64,000 bases of DNA from Liopterus haemorrhoidalis (GCA_963971575.1 OZ020618.1:30990540-31054539), one strand, 5' to 3'. Numbered from the stretch's first letter, positions 22,380-34,130 are shown. Program-made: numbers and translations. The notes: generated from the sequence alone by a model not told the origin.

Positions 22380-23870
22380 AAAAATTAAAATAGGGTTTTG
22401 GAATGTATCAGGAATAGGTAATAAAGATAAAGATTTTTGGGAATTTATAAAGTAATTTGATTATATTTGTGTGACAGAAAACTATAAATAGACATATAAT
22501 AACCCGGATACAAGAAATATACAGAGAAACGAGAAGCAGAGTCAAAATAAACGAGGAGCATTCAGAAAAATTTTGGACAGAAAGAGGTATAAGGCAAGGA
22601 AGCCCTCTAAGTTTAAACCTGTTCTGAATCTACACAGCAGACATGGAAGAAACACTAAGAAAATAGCAAACAGGAGGAGTGATAATAGGAAAAGAGAAAA
22701 TATGGTCACTATCATATGCTGATGACACAGTTATTTTAGCACTAGATGAGAAAGGACTACAAGAGGCAGTCAAAAGATTGGAAAAAAATTGAAAGTAAAC
22801 ACGGAAAAATGAAAAATCATGATTTTTGGGAAAGGAGGAAGAAGATCAAAAGCAACGAAATTGACATTCAATGAAAAGGACATCGAAGGGGTGAGAGAAT
22901 TTAAATATTTGGGACCCACATTACAGAAAAACTGCGGAGAAGACGTACACGTAAGACAAATAAGAAAGAAAATAGGAAGTGTAATGCCGCAAATATGGAA
23001 CATAGGAAAAAGAAAATTCAAAAACAGATTCGAAACAAGGACGATGCTTTTTGACAGCATAATCAAAAGTATGATCATGCACGGCACAAAAATATGGGGC
23101 TGGAAGGAAAGTGAAGAAATTGAAAGAATGCAAAACAAATACATAAAATGGACACTGGGATTGAAAAAAAAAAACGCCAACATATATAATACTAGAAGAA
23201 ACTAAACGAGATAAAATGAGAATAAAAACAGGAAGAAAAGCTATAAATTATGAAGAGAAAGCGAGAAATAGCAGAGAAAACAAACTAATGCAAGAAGCAT
23301 GGAAAGACATACTAAAGAACAAGAACACAAGATGGGATAAAATAAGAAACCAATATTATCAAAGAAACGGATATGCTGCGGAGGAAGTGGAAAGACTGAG
23401 GAGGGAAGGAAAGGACATAAGAGAAGATATGATAAAAAGAGACAGGGAAAATCAGGGTCGAGAACAAACTAATAAAATAAATAGATCCACAAACAAGAAA
23501 CATTATAAAGAAATAAGAACAATTGGTCTACCTAGATACTTAAAATTAGGAGGAAAAGAATCAAACATAATAGCACGTTTCAGGTGTAGAAACGAGACTA
23601 CAGAGAGACAGATGTGGGGAGAAGAGATGTGCAGATTATGTGGAGAGGAGACAGAGTCGATGGAACATTTGTTGAGAGGATGTATCGAATTAAAATGGGG
23701 TGGAAGGTGGATTAGCGAGATGCTGGAGGACACGGGAAAATGAATTGAATGGATGACGTCAGTTATTAACAGGGGAAAAGACTTTGAGAATGTTTGATTT
23801 CCTTTACGTTTTTATTGTTGTAAATGTCATGTAAAGTAGATAGAAATAAACAACCTAATAGTTACTAATT
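22380..23870 (+). pseudogene. Decayed LINE, ORF2 with deleted middle
   Basis: KIKIGFWNVSGIGNKDKDFW at about 22382 is a LINE endonuclease start. The rest of the endonuclease and the first RT motifs are missing. RT resumes at about 22570 (RGIRQGSPLSLNLF) and SYADDTVIL at about 22715. The thumb follows in 22819-23205 (REFKYLGPTLQKN, IKSMIMHGTKIWGWK). The C-terminal part 23216-23743 ends with a CCHC-like CRLCGEETESMEHLLRGC. Similar proteins are frequent insect LINEs; I do not assign the clade. Stops and a frameshift after 23203 inactivate it. Confidence 0.7.
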
Positions 23871-23894
23871 AGTATCAAAAAAATACTCATAGTT

Positions 23895-24602
23895 GGAGAT
23901 ACCTAAGCTACTTATCAAACCACCCCTTATCATTGAAAATTAACGCCCTGAACAACACTATAGATAGAGCAATCAAGTTAGCCCATCCTAATTTTAGATC
24001 TGATAACCTTAAAAACATTAAAAAAGCCTTTATTGCCAATAATTACCCCACCCATCTCATTGTGAGATGTATCAGAAAAAGAACATGGTCAGCTTTTAAC
24101 AGCAATCCTGATAATATAAATATAAACAACAATCAGTACATTAGTTTTCCGTATCATAACACTGAGTTTGTCAACTATAAAAACATTTTCAAGAAATTTG
24201 ACGTTAATTTAGCCTTCAGCTCTGATAACAACAATACGTAATTTTTCCGAACTTAAATCTAATATCCCTAGTCTTGAAAATTCTAATGTTGTATATGAAA
24301 TACCATGCAGAGAATGCAGTAAAACTTATATAGGGACTACTCAACAAATATTAAAAAAACGTATATGCCAACACAAAAGCGACGTTAGGGTCAAACCTAA
24401 TTGTACAGCATTAGCGGTTCATTCTAACACTACTGGTCATATTTTTGACTTTGAAAATGTCAAGATCTTAGATAAAGAAGCCCATTTTCACAAAAGAATG
24501 ATATCGGAGATGTTGTGCATACACACAGCTAAAGATAAATGCGTTAATAAAAAATCAGACACGATTGGTTTAAATAAATCATATTTTAAACTTTTGCCTT
24601 AA
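23895..24602 (+). pseudogene. Penelope-like element, C-terminal part with GIY-YIG nuclease
   Basis: The first frame (to 24241) gives the linker after the RT (NNTIDRAIKLAHPNF, LIVRCIRKRTWSAF). After one frameshift near 24240 the second frame reads SELKSNIPSLENSNVVYEIP, then CRECSKTYIGTTQQ, the Cys pair and YIG of the GIY-YIG endonuclease, and stops at 24600-24602. In Penelope-like elements this nuclease follows the RT and cuts target DNA. The RT is missing here. A hammerhead-like motif lies 480 bp downstream in the same orientation. Confidence 0.75.
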
Positions 24603-25082
24603 AATCAGCTGTGCTTATCTACTTGTCATATTACGTTCACCTACTTAATATGTTGTGACGTCTAGGTGTCTATGAGTAATATCACATACGACCAGACAAT
24701 CCTGTTCCATACTGCCATGTCTACTCTGAATGTGTTTGGGATGGTTTTTTCATTTCCGTATATTTTTTAAAATATTTGTAAAATATTGACAACGTACTCT
24801 AGGTAAGAAGCTGTCTAGTTAAGAACACTTATTTTCTATAACTTTTTATAATTATTTGCTTAATTTTGATTAATGTTTGTATTTTCTTAATATCTCTGTA
24901 ATAAATTTAGTTTCACAAAATGGCGCCTCACGCCATTTTGATAATTTTCAATTAATAGGTTTAAATTATTTTCTATTTTACTATTTATACTAATTTATCA
25001 ATTTTCAATTTTACTTATTTTTGTTTTGTTAAAATAATACTTTTCTTTTTTACTATTTTTTGTATTTTACAATTGTAATTTT
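24603..25082. other. AT-rich region between PLE and structured motif
   Basis: Probably the 3' untranslated part of the Penelope-like element, since the structured motif that follows is in the same orientation. No coding. An imperfect repeat GGCGCCTCACGCC lies near 24920. Confidence 0.35.
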
Positions 25083-25135
25083 ATTTATAGACTGAGGATG
25101 ACTGGATTTACCAGTAGAAACGTCTCTTGATATTT
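25083..25135 (+). ncRNA. Hammerhead-like structured motif 1
   Basis: CTGAGGA at 25092-25098, then a hairpin ACTGG-ATTTA-CCAGT, then GAAACGTC at 25117-25124. AGA before the core can pair with TCT after GTC. CTGANGA...GAAA with GTC matches the hammerhead ribozyme core, and minimal hammerheads are known in Penelope-like elements. An extra nucleotide between the core and stem II makes activity uncertain. Confidence 0.4.
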
Positions 25136-26145
25136 TATAAATAAACTTTTGACGAGTATTCAAGAATTTTTATTTCCTCCTACATTTTTCGTCAAGAACA
25201 ACTATCTAATATATATATATATATATAAACTTGTCCTCCCGTAACTCCTAGACCAGGCGTTTCACAACCAGTTTGAGAAAACTGTCTAATTAGCTGCAGT
25301 TTGATAGCTTATTTATGAAAAACCTGCGTATAAAACAATCAGTACAGTAATTAATGATTTTACATCTACACGGACTTTTCAGCCCGACGTAATTTATTTT
25401 ATTCATAACAGATGGCGCTTTTGTCAACAACCTGTGATGATGGTTTGAAAACATGCTAAGTCGGTTCGTGTCTTAAAACGACGTATTTTATCCACAAATA
25501 AACCAATATTCGTTCCTAAAATTGCCGAGCCGGCAGCACTATTCAACTCCGCTTGCAATCACTAAATTATAACCGTCTGGACATTGGATGTCTCGTTTTT
25601 TATTGGTCGAGGCGTTTTACCGCCATTATTTGTGCCAATAATGCTTACTTTTGCTAGCGTTTATCTGTATACAGAAAAAGATAAAATGGATACGAGTAAA
25701 AAAAAAATCTTTACTGCCTCATCGTATTAAGTATGTATACGTTAATACATTAGAAGGCAATAAATGTTTGTGACTGATTACGTCATTGTTTTTCTAGCCT
25801 ATCCCAATTTCTTTGGTATTTTAAAGTAAACAAACAGATAGGTATACTTTCTACCAGATTGCTCTACTACAGAGCGTGACGTCACAGATTGATTTCAGAG
25901 TGATTGCAGAGCAATCTCAGATCAAATCTCTATTTACATATCGAAAACGCTATAAGTCTGAGAATTGACTATGAATACGGGCCTTAATAACAATTTTCTT
26001 TGGCAAGAATTTAAATATATTCACAATAAACATTCTTTGGTAAATATTTTGGTAAAATAACATATTATAATATTTGGATGATGAATGAATTTGTTCCAAC
26101 AAATTGGGTTCACTTAATAAGTAATTATAGAATTGTTTACAGTCC
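25136..26145. other. AT-rich region with an (AT)n run
   Basis: An (AT) microsatellite lies at about 25207-25226. The remainder contains no recognisable coding sequence. Confidence 0.45.
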
Positions 26146-26966
26146 ATTTTTAGGGTTTTGTAGGTATGACAAAAAAAACCTTATACCGTCATTTTGTCGT
26201 CTGTCTGTCTGTTCGGTAAAAATTGTGGCCAAACGGCTAAACCTAGAGAGTTGAAATTTGGCATGCTTTTACAACTCTTTGACCCGCACATAGGAAAAAT
26301 ACTAAAACATTTCAAAAACATATCCCCTAAAAATATATACAAATATGTGCTCATCGAAAAAAAAATATATTTTTTTTAAATTCTGAGTAGGGTATTAAAT
26401 GAAAGCCCTTAGTACGTGGATTAACGATCAAAATTTTATTTTTGCAAAATAAATTATTTTGACGCTATTTTTGCCAAAATTATGCAAAAAAATTTTTGTC
26501 CCACACCCTGTAGAAAATTCTAAGTAATGTACATTGGTGTAAACCGAAATAGTACAACAGGAGTTTTTGATCAGATTATGTTTTCGGAAAATAACGCATT
26601 TTTTGTGTTTTTAACTAAAATACGTTAAATATTTAATTCGCTATGTAACACAGTAGATAAGTAAGGGCTGATAGCGTAGTCGATTTCGTAGTTGGTTAGT
26701 AATTTGCAAACTAGAGTCCGAATCCAGTCAATTTTAATTTTTCTGTTTTTTTTTTATTTTTATTTTGTTTAAATTATTTTGTCAAAATTCTAGTTATATT
26801 TTGGTAAATATTGCATTTAATTTTTAAAAGGGTAAATTTAATAACCAGTGGGAAGTGTTGAAATTATAATTTAATCCTGTTTGAATGTATACGAAATCAG
26901 AGGGCGAGGCTTATGATTTCAGCAACCAATGGAAGCGGTAATGGCGCAATTTTCAAAATATAACCT
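26146..26966. mobile_element. tRNA-like-core repeat, copy B, left part
   Basis: It starts ATTTTTAGGGTTTTGTAGGT and is inverted relative to copy A. The tRNA-like core (A-box-like 26672-26683, B-box-like GAGTCCGAATCC 26714-26725) is followed by shared flank sequence. An R1-clade LINE interrupts it at 26966; the rest of the copy continues at 29777. Confidence 0.75.
26954..26966. repeat. Target-site duplication (left) of the R1-clade LINE
   Basis: CAAAATATAACCT here is repeated exactly at 29764-29776. The uninterrupted sequence is seen in copy C at about 31972, where CAAAATATAACCTAACTTAA is continuous, so copy C shows the empty site. Confidence 0.8.
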
Positions 26967-27025
26967 TTTTTTTTTAAAGAGGAGAAATCTTCGCAAAGAC
27001 ACTTGCATTCACCTATGCGGCCGCT

Positions 27026-28339
27026 ATGCAGGCGGGGATCGACCTCTTGGTGGTGGGCGAGCCGAACAAGACGCTCACAAAGGGAGGTAGATGGCTCAGG
27101 GACACGCGGTGCGACGTGGCAGTGGTGTTCCTGAACAGGAAAATGGGAGTAAGCGGGGTCCATTGCGGTGATGGCTACCTATGTATAGACTTCGGGATGT
27201 GCCTTGTCCTCTGCTGCTACATCTCCCCCAACATCTGTATGGAAACATACTAGGATGCTGTGGATGAGATGATGCAAATAGCAGGACGGGGCGGGAAGGA
27301 GTTTATTATCATGGGAGACATCAACGCGAAATCCACACAGTGGGGATCCCCGATTACCGACAGAAGAGGTGAGTACTTCACCGAGTGGCTGGCGGCTATG
27401 AACCTGGTGGTGATCAACACCGGCAACGAGCCCACCTTTGTCAGAGGTGCTTCCGAGTCTCATATAGATGTTACGTGCTCCACTAGCAGGGTTTCCAGAA
27501 CAATAGCGAACTGGCAAGTTCTGCTATCTGAAAACCTCAGCTACCACAGAAACATCTACTTTGAGATATCGGACATCAAGGCAACACGCAAGGGCCGATC
27601 CCAAGGTAAGCCGTGGCTCGACTCCGCTGTGTTTAGGGACATCTTAAACACAAGAGTCGACCTGGAACCTGATGATGACGGCACATTTCATACATGTGCC
27701 AGAATCATCAGGGAAACCTACAGGGACAGCATCACCAGGGGAAACGCGCAGGGCACAGGCATGCCGTACTGGTGGAACTCTGAAATAGAGCGAGCCAGGA
27801 CCAACTGCGCTAAGCTGCGAAGGGCCACTACAAGGCTCAACCGCAGGAGAACTACCACGGACGAGGAGAGGGAAGCAGCACGGGTAAGGTTTAAAGCAGG
27901 AAGGAAACTCCTGCAAAACCTAATAAACCGGTCAAAAAGAGACCTGTGGAGAGAGGTGTGTGAGAAGGTGAACGAGGATGTCTGGGGCGACGGTTACCGT
28001 ATCGCAACGAGGCACCTCGGAGGGCTGACTCCATACGACATCTCCACAAGCAGGAAGACGCAAATAGCCAGGGCCCTGTTCCCGGCTGCGAACGAAGCCC
28101 TCGACAGATGGACGGTGGCGGAAACGGTGGATCCTTTTAGCCTGGAGGAGCTTAAAAGTGCTGCAAAAGCACTGAAAAGCGGAAGAGCTCCAGGCCTAGA
28201 TGGAATCCCCGTCGAAGCCATCAAGGAGGTGGTAGCGAACCAACCATCTTGGCTGTTGAAGATGCTTAACCAGCTCCTGAGCACACAACAAGAGCAAATG
28301 GTGCGTGCTTGTAACGCTAGATGTAAAGAACGCCTTTAA
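27026..28339 (+). pseudogene. R1-clade LINE ORF2, endonuclease and start of RT
   Basis: In one frame: AGIDLLVVGEPNK and CDVAVVFLN (AP-endonuclease), an in-frame TAG at 27251-27253, then FIIMGDINAKSTQWGS (the GDxN catalytic region) and SESHIDVTC. After a linker rich in Arg/Lys, SGRAPGLDGIPVEAIK opens the RT. The stretch that should hold RT motifs 1 and 2 is missing after LLKMLNQLL (28270), where the frame changes. The domain normally nicks a specific genomic target, which for R1-clade members is often rDNA or telomeric repeats. Dead by one stop and a deletion of roughly 80 codons. Confidence 0.8.
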
Positions 28340-29645
28340 CTCTGCCTGCCACAACCTGATCTTACAGGAGCTACGGAGACGCAACATCTCCGAATACTTA
28401 GTGGCACTGGTCTCCAGTTATCTGGAGGACAGATCTATTCAGGTAGACAAAGGCGTGTCTTTGAGGACCGACGCAGGAGCTCCCCAGGGCTCGGTTTTAG
28501 GACCCACCCTGTGGAACATCCTGTACGACGAGGTCTTGGCGCTGCACACGCACGAGGACGCCACCCTGATCGGCTTTGCGGACGACCTGGCCATGCTGGT
28601 GGAGGCGGAGGACCAGCGATCGCTAAAAAGGACGGTCAATTGGTGCCTCGAGCTGGTTAACGACTGGATGACATCCCACAAGCTAGAGCTTGCGCCGGGC
28701 AAAACGGAGGCTATCATCCTGAAGGGGAAGAGGGATAGGAACGGTATCAGCTTCTGGCTGGGGAACACCGTAATCCCTACCTCCAAAACGCTTAAATACC
28801 TCGGTGTCACGTTTGACGAGAGGATGTCCTTCACGAAACACGTGCTCACTTCCGTCAGGAAAGCCGAGGTGAGGACATCCATGCTCGGCAGACTGATGCC
28901 GAACGTTGGAGGCCCCTCGAGTGGAAAAAGGGCGGTGCTTTGCGGAGTGGTACACTCGAGTCTCCTATACGGAGCCTCTATTTGGCACGAGGTGTGCAAA
29001 TATGCAAAATATAGGGATATCCTTATAAGTGCACAGCGGAACGCACTGCTCAGGTGCGCGTCGGCCTACCGTACCGTGTCGAGCGTTGCCCTGCAGGTGA
29101 TCACGGGAACCGTTCCGATTTTCCTCCTGGTCGAGAAAAGGAGGGTGGTGACCGAGAGTGCCAGTCGCGGCGAGACTATCAGACGGAATGCCAGGGAGCA
29201 GAGCATTGCTCAATGGCAGGACGAATGGAATAGGAACACCACCAAAGGCCAGTGGACGAAACGTCTGATACCAGACGTAAGGACCTGGCTTGAATGCCCT
29301 CACCGTAAGCTAGACTACTGGCTGACCCAAGCGTTGACAGGTCACGGTTCTTTTCGTACGTATACGAAGAGAATCGGTAAGGACCTGGAGGATACGTGCG
29401 TGTACTGCGGAATGGTGGACTCTGTGGAGCACACCATCTTTCAGTGCATGCGTTGGGACGCGGCGAGGGTGGAGGTGGGGGCCCTATGCCCAGCGGCATT
29501 AACACCTGACGCCCTGGTTGCAGAAATGATGCAATCCAGGAGGAAGTGGGAAGCCATCCACAAGATGATTAAAGCCATCATGGAAAGGAAAGAGACAGAA
29601 GAAAGGAGCAGACAGCAGGAGTCGAATAGAGGGGAGCCTGAATAG
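28305..29645 (+). pseudogene. R1-clade LINE ORF2, RT core and zinc finger
   Basis: This 446-codon open part begins in the RT palm (LVTLDVKNAFNSACH, first catalytic Asp). It continues with GAPQGSVLGPTLWNI and IGFADDLAML (FADD in place of YADD, usual in this clade), TLKYLGVTFDERMSF, LLYGASIW and ALLRCASAYRTVS. The C-terminal finger is CVYCGMVDSVEHTIFQC near 29400. The order and the FADD box fit the R1 clade of the I group (R1, TRAS, SART relatives). The ATG at 28305 is not a natural start; it is an internal codon after the deletion. Confidence 0.85.
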
Positions 29646-29763
29646 ACTACCAGGGGGCATCTGACGCTGATATCCTAACGGATGGTTCCGGATGCCTCAA
29701 GCGTGGCGAAGAAGGGGAGTTTTAGCAGGTAGAAATCCTGCACTACCTGCACGCACGGGCATG

Positions 29764-29776
29764 CAAAATATAACCT
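29764..29776. repeat. Target-site duplication (right) of the R1-clade LINE
   Basis: An exact copy of 26954-26966 (CAAAATATAACCT). Confidence 0.8.
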
Positions 29777-29810
29777 AACTTAACTTAACCTAACCTAACC
29801 TTGCTATATA
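29771..29810. repeat. CCTAA telomere-like repeats
   Basis: AACCTAACTTAACTTAACCT and following AACCTAACC form about six imperfect CCTAA/CTTAA units, resembling the insect telomere repeat TTAGG. Copy C has a shorter version of the same block, so it belongs to the repeat family rather than to a telomere. Confidence 0.6.
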
Positions 29811-29928
29811 AAAAAAATACTGCACATATTTAGAAACTTAAATAATGGTATTAGGCATGTCGAAAAAATATTTTGACATAAAATTTGTTTTGGCATCCCA
29901 AATAATCATCATTCAGTTACTAAATACC
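29777..29928. mobile_element. tRNA-like-core repeat, copy B, right part
   Basis: It continues the left part: TTGCTATATAAAAAAAATAC, ATGGTATTAGGCATGTCG and TTTGGCATCCCAAATAATCA match copy C. The terminal CCTGCAAAACCCTG and hairpin are missing. Confidence 0.7.
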
Positions 29929-31010
29929 ATACATTGTATATAAATAAAGCTCAGAAAATATGATTAAGATATTCCAAATGTCCTATTGAATTAACAAAAA
30001 ACAGGAATTAGAAAAATTATAAACAGAAATTTTTGTAATTTGAAATAGGGTACCTATCCGGTTTTTACGGATATGCACGTTTTCAAGTCAAAAACAATTT
30101 TTGGAATGTCTGTCTGACCCTAGTGGTATGTCTGGACGTGGCGGGTTGTAGGAATAACAAAATCTAAAAATTTCTGGAACAGGGTACTCGACACAATTAC
30201 TGGATTTTTATTCGCTACCCATTAATTACTCACGACCCGATAATAACCCGCTACACTTTTCTTGCCCATTACCTGTTAATTACCCGCTGCCGGTTATTTA
30301 GCCTCTATCGCTTAATTCCTCGTTACCCGTTAAATACCTACTACCCGTTAATTACCCGCTATGCTCTAGTTACTTCTTACGTATCAGTTATCCTTGAATA
30401 TTTATTCAAATAATAAATACACTGTACTTTTTTCTATAGCAGTGGGAATGGTATAACGTTTCGGAAATATCTAATTCTGGTCATATTATATATTGTTACA
30501 TTAATTTTATATTGCGCGCTCTAAAAATCAAGGCCAATACAGCGTCAGTAATATAGTTGATCCTCAAAGTATTAAATAACACAACAGATACCCAGTAATA
30601 TTTTCTATAAATATTCAGTTGGTTGATTGTAGCAATAAAGATTACCAGAGACTTGCACATAAACAATGCCTTTAATATTATCTAATTTTAAGTTATCAAT
30701 TTTATTCAGATGGTACAGAATAACAGAAAATAAACTAAATCATATAAATGTACTTATTTTTTTACAGAGACCACATACCTACTCAGTTTCATATATTTAG
30801 TTGCAAAAAAAAGCATTGTTTCAAGTAATTTTCCTAGAAAAATATTTCAAGTATAAAACACAAAATACTCAATACCATGTCCTTAATACTGTATTTGACA
30901 TACAAAGCGTGTTTGAAATAGTATTTCACAAAAACTTTATTTGAAATATTCACAATTCGGGTATGTTAATGTCTGAAATGTAATTCAAGCATTTATTGGG
31001 TGTAATAAGC
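29929..31010. other. AT-rich region with a TTAATTACCCG minisatellite
   Basis: From about 30215 to 30370 an imperfect repeat of about 17 bp (ACCCGTTAATTACCCGCTA and variants) recurs about nine times. The rest is AT-rich with no recognisable coding. Confidence 0.5.
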
Positions 31011-31085
31011 AAAAATTTATGTGAAGTGTGAATTTTCATACGTTTCAGGGTTTTGCAGGTATTTAATCAGTGTAAGAAGCCAACA
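31011..31085. mobile_element. Terminal fragment of the tRNA-like-core repeat
   Basis: ATGTGAAGTGTGAATTTTCA then CAGGGTTTTGCAGGTATTTA matches the end of copies A and D. The rest of that copy is lost. It sits about 50 bp before copy C. Confidence 0.65.
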
Positions 31086-31136
31086 TACTACGGATGTCTA
31101 GGAATATTTGTTCTATAATCACATCAAAATCAACAG

Positions 31137-32167
31137 TTTTTAGGGTTTTGTATGTATGATCAAAAAACCCTTATACCGTCATTTTGTCGTCTGTCTGTTA
31201 GGTAAAAATTGTAGCCAAACTGCTAAACCTAGAGGGTTGAAATTTGGCACGCTTATACAACTCTTTGACCCGCACATAGGAAAAATACTAAAACATTTAA
31301 AAAACATATCTCCCTAAAAATATAAACAAATATGTGCTCATCGAAAAAAAAAAATATATTTTCTTAAAAGTCTGAGTAGGGTATTAGATGAAAGTCCTTA
31401 GTACGTGGATTAACGATCAAAATTTTATTTTTGCAAAATAAATTATTTTGACGCTATTTTTGCCAAAATTGTGCAAAAAAAATTTTGTCCCACACCCTGT
31501 AGCCCAGATGGTTTAAATTAAAAATCTGGAAAAATTCTAATTAATGTACATTGGTGTGAACCGAAATAGTACAACAGGAGTTTTTGATCAGATTATGTTT
31601 TCGGAAAATAACGCATTTTTTGTGTTTTTAACTAAAATACGTTAAATATTTAATTCGCTATGTAACGCAGTAGATAAGTAAGGGCTGATAGCGTAGTCGA
31701 TTTCGTCGTTGGTAAGTAATTTGCAAACTAGAGTCCGAATCCTGTCAATTTTAATTTTTCTATTTTCTTTTTTATTTTTGTTTTGTTTAAATTATTTTGT
31801 CAAAATTTTAGTTATATTTTGGTAAATGTTGCATTTAATTTTTAAAAGGGTAAATTTAATAACCAGTGGGAAGTGTTGAAATTATAATTTAATCCTGTTT
31901 GAATGTATACGAAATCAGAGTGCGGGGCTTATGATTTCAGCAACCAATGGAGGCGGTAATAGCGCAGGTTTCAAAATATAACCTAACTTAACCTAACCTT
32001 GCTATATAAAAAAATACTGCATATATTTAGAAACTTAAATAATGGTATTAGGCATGTCGAAAAAATATTTTGACATAAAATTTGTTTTGGCATCCCAAAT
32101 AATCATCATTCAGTTACTAAATACCTGCAAAACCCTGAAATGTGTGAAAATTCACACTTCACATCAA
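31137..32167. mobile_element. tRNA-like-core repeat, copy C (complete)
   Basis: It begins TTTTTAGGGTTTTGTATGTA and ends ACCTGCAAAACCCTGAAATG, then a GTGTGAAAATTCACAC hairpin and TTCACATCAA. The A-box-like core is at 31689-31700 and GAGTCCGAATCC at 31731-31742. It is close to copy B along its length and holds the uninterrupted LINE target CAAAATATAACCTAACTTAA. Confidence 0.75.
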
Positions 32168-32633
32168 TTTTTTAAATTTTTACTATTTAATTACTTTTTT
32201 TTTTAGGGGCCCACTTTTTTTGCGCTTCAGGCCCCCCTAACCCTAAATCCGGCCCTGAGTTTGTTTAACAGTACCAACATATATTATTACAAAAAAAAAA
32301 TTACCGAAAATCATATATTTGCCTAATATTTATATTTTGTATTTGAAGTTCGTCCAAGGTGAAACAACTTTTGTTATCTAGTTTTAAATTCCAAAGTTCA
32401 TGAGCGTTCTTTGTTATTTTTATTTCAAAACGATATAAAGTTACAATTATACAAAATGTATGTTTTTCTTACTTCTAATCAGGGTCGTGTGAAGACAAAC
32501 CTGCGCCCGGGGAAATAGCAGAATTTAGCCCCCCCCCCCCTGGGCTCCGTAAAAAAATATGTTTGTTACAACAAAAGTTACTTATGTATATTGCTGACTA
32601 AAAAAATTCGCTGGAAATATAATCAATAAAAAA
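32168..32633. other. Spacer with two CAGGG-type transposon ends
   Basis: AGGCCCCCCTAACCCTAAAT then CCGGCCCTGA (to 32260) looks like the end of a hAT-type CAGGGCCGGATTTAGG element. CAGGGTCGTGTGAAGACAAA at 32480 with a C tract (32529-32540) looks like another. Partners are not found. Confidence 0.35.
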
Positions 32634-33315
32634 TTGATGTGAAGTGTGGATGTTCACACATTTCAGGGTTTTGCAGGTATTTAATAACTGAATGATGATT
32701 ATTTGGGATGCCAAAACAAATTTTATGTCAAAATATTTTTTTATGAATTTTAATTCGAATGCCTAATACCATAATTTAAGTTTCTAAATATGTGCAGTAT
32801 TTTTTTTACATAGCAAGGTTCATTAAGATTTTGAAAATTGCGCCTATAATCTGATCAAAAATTCCTGTTTCACACTATTCCGGTTCACACCAATATACAT
32901 TACTTAGAATTTTTTCACATTTTTAGTTTAAACCATCTGGGCTACAGGGTGTGGGACAAAAATTTTTTTGCACAATTTTGGCATAAATCGCGTAAAAATA
33001 ATTTATTTGGCAAAAATAAAATTTTGATCGTTAATCCACGTACTAAGGGCTTTCATTTGATACCCTACTCAGAATTTAAAAAAAAATATATTTTTTTTTC
33101 GATGAGCACATATTTGTTTATATTTTTAGGGGGATATGTTTTTTAGATGTTTTAGTATTTTTCCTATGTGCGGATCAAAAAGTTGTACAAGCACGCCAAA
33201 TTTCAACTCTCTAGGTTTAGCCGTTTGGCTACAATTTTTACCGAACAGACCGAACGACAGACGACAAAATGACGGTATAAGGGTTTTTTGGTCATACCTA
33301 CAAAACCCTAAAAAT
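32634..33315. mobile_element. tRNA-like-core repeat, copy D (core deleted)
   Basis: It starts TTGATGTGAAGTGTGGATGT and ends ACCTACAAAACCCTAAAAA, the same orientation as copy A. At about 32847 the sequence jumps from TTGCGCCTAT to AATCTGATCA, so about 370 bp including the tRNA-like core is missing. Confidence 0.75.
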
Positions 33316-33407
33316 AAACAATAAAAATGTTGAAACGATGCTAAAAGAAAAATATGATTTTAAAACTGAGTACGATTTCGATTAAAAAATATGTTATAAC
33401 TTTATCT

Positions 33408-33629
33408 TCAGAGCGGCAAAATCATGGATGATTTTTCCAAATCTAATGATTGAATTACTTCAAATTTAATTGAAAGTACACTTAAATTGGTAAGCCTGTC
33501 CTGAGCCATTGAAGCTCTTAAATAATTTTTTACCAGTTTAAGTTTGCTGAAGGAACTTTCCCCTGATGCAGCGTCACTGGAATACTTAGAAAAATTCTGT
33601 ATGCAGTTTCCATATTTTTGTAATTTGCA
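33408..33629 (-). pseudogene. hAT transposase C-terminal dimerisation fragment
   Basis: Minus-strand reading gives KYSSDAASGESSFSKLKLVK, then NYLRASMAQDRLTNLSVLSI. This is the conserved hAT C-terminal dimerisation block as in ZMYM1-like proteins (usually xERSFSKLKxIKxYLRS). Upstream of it (about 33638) the sequence changes into a TIR-like CAGTAGCGGCTGGTGG, so the rest of the gene is lost. Only about 70 residues remain, with no catalytic residues. Confidence 0.65.
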
Positions 33630-33637
33630 GTCCAGTC

Positions 33638-34060
33638 CAGTAGCGGCTGGTGGGTAAAATATTTGGGGGGACACTTTTTGATCCATATACTGCAATTGTG
33701 TCCAGCCCATGGCCCGCGGGCCTAATCTGGCCCAACAATAAGTTTCAAACAGCTCGCATGTATTTTCTGTCCCTTGTTTTTTTAGAATCATCCTCCTCCC
33801 TTCCTCAAATGATTTTCGGAATTTCTCCACCCTCTCTGTCCTTAATTGATTTTCAGAATTTCTTCCCCAAGTTCTCAAATGATTATCAGAATTTCGCCTC
33901 TGATCTTCTATCCCACCCGTCCTCTGTGATTTTTAAATATTTGGTCCCCATCCAACTGAAACTGGCCTGTGAAACATATTTAGAATTCATATACACAATG
34001 TATCAAGGTAGAGGGAGTACGATTTTTCTCAAAATTGGTAAAAAAATTTGACAAATTTTG
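33638..34060. other. hAT-like terminus and GGCCCGCGGGCC fragment
   Basis: CAGTAGCGGCTGGTGGGTAA then a GGGGGGACAC run resembles ends of ZMYM-type hAT elements. At 33698-33725 CCATGGCCCGCGGGCC is related to the 35.4-kb tandem unit. Open frames on both strands here have no recognised domain. Confidence 0.4.
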
Positions 34061-34130
34061 CTTTGTAGTAATCACAACAAAATGAACGATATTTTTAAAA
34101 TAATTTATCGTCTGTTAATCTAAGAGCTTT

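Larger units (their letters stand above)
26967..29763 (+). mobile_element. R1-clade LINE, 5'-truncated, about 2.8 kb
   Basis: It lies between exact 13-bp duplications. It is much more GC-rich than its surroundings. The content is an endonuclease without its N-terminus, an RT lacking its first motifs, and a complete C-terminal part with a CCHC finger. The 3' end is GCACGCACGGGCATG without poly(A). It is inserted directly beside CCTAA-type repeats within copy B. Confidence 0.8.

Noticed and set aside
22770..23183. Long hydrophobic minus-strand frame
   Set aside because: It is the complement of the LINE RT thumb region on the plus strand.
27644..29505. Several minus-strand frames of 90-186 codons
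   Set aside because: Shadows of the GC-rich R1-clade ORF on the plus strand.
29771..29810. True telomere end
   Set aside because: Only about six imperfect units, and the same block is part of copy C.
32529..32540. Poly(C) tract as a functional signal
   Set aside because: A short homopolymer inside a likely transposon end, with no further support.
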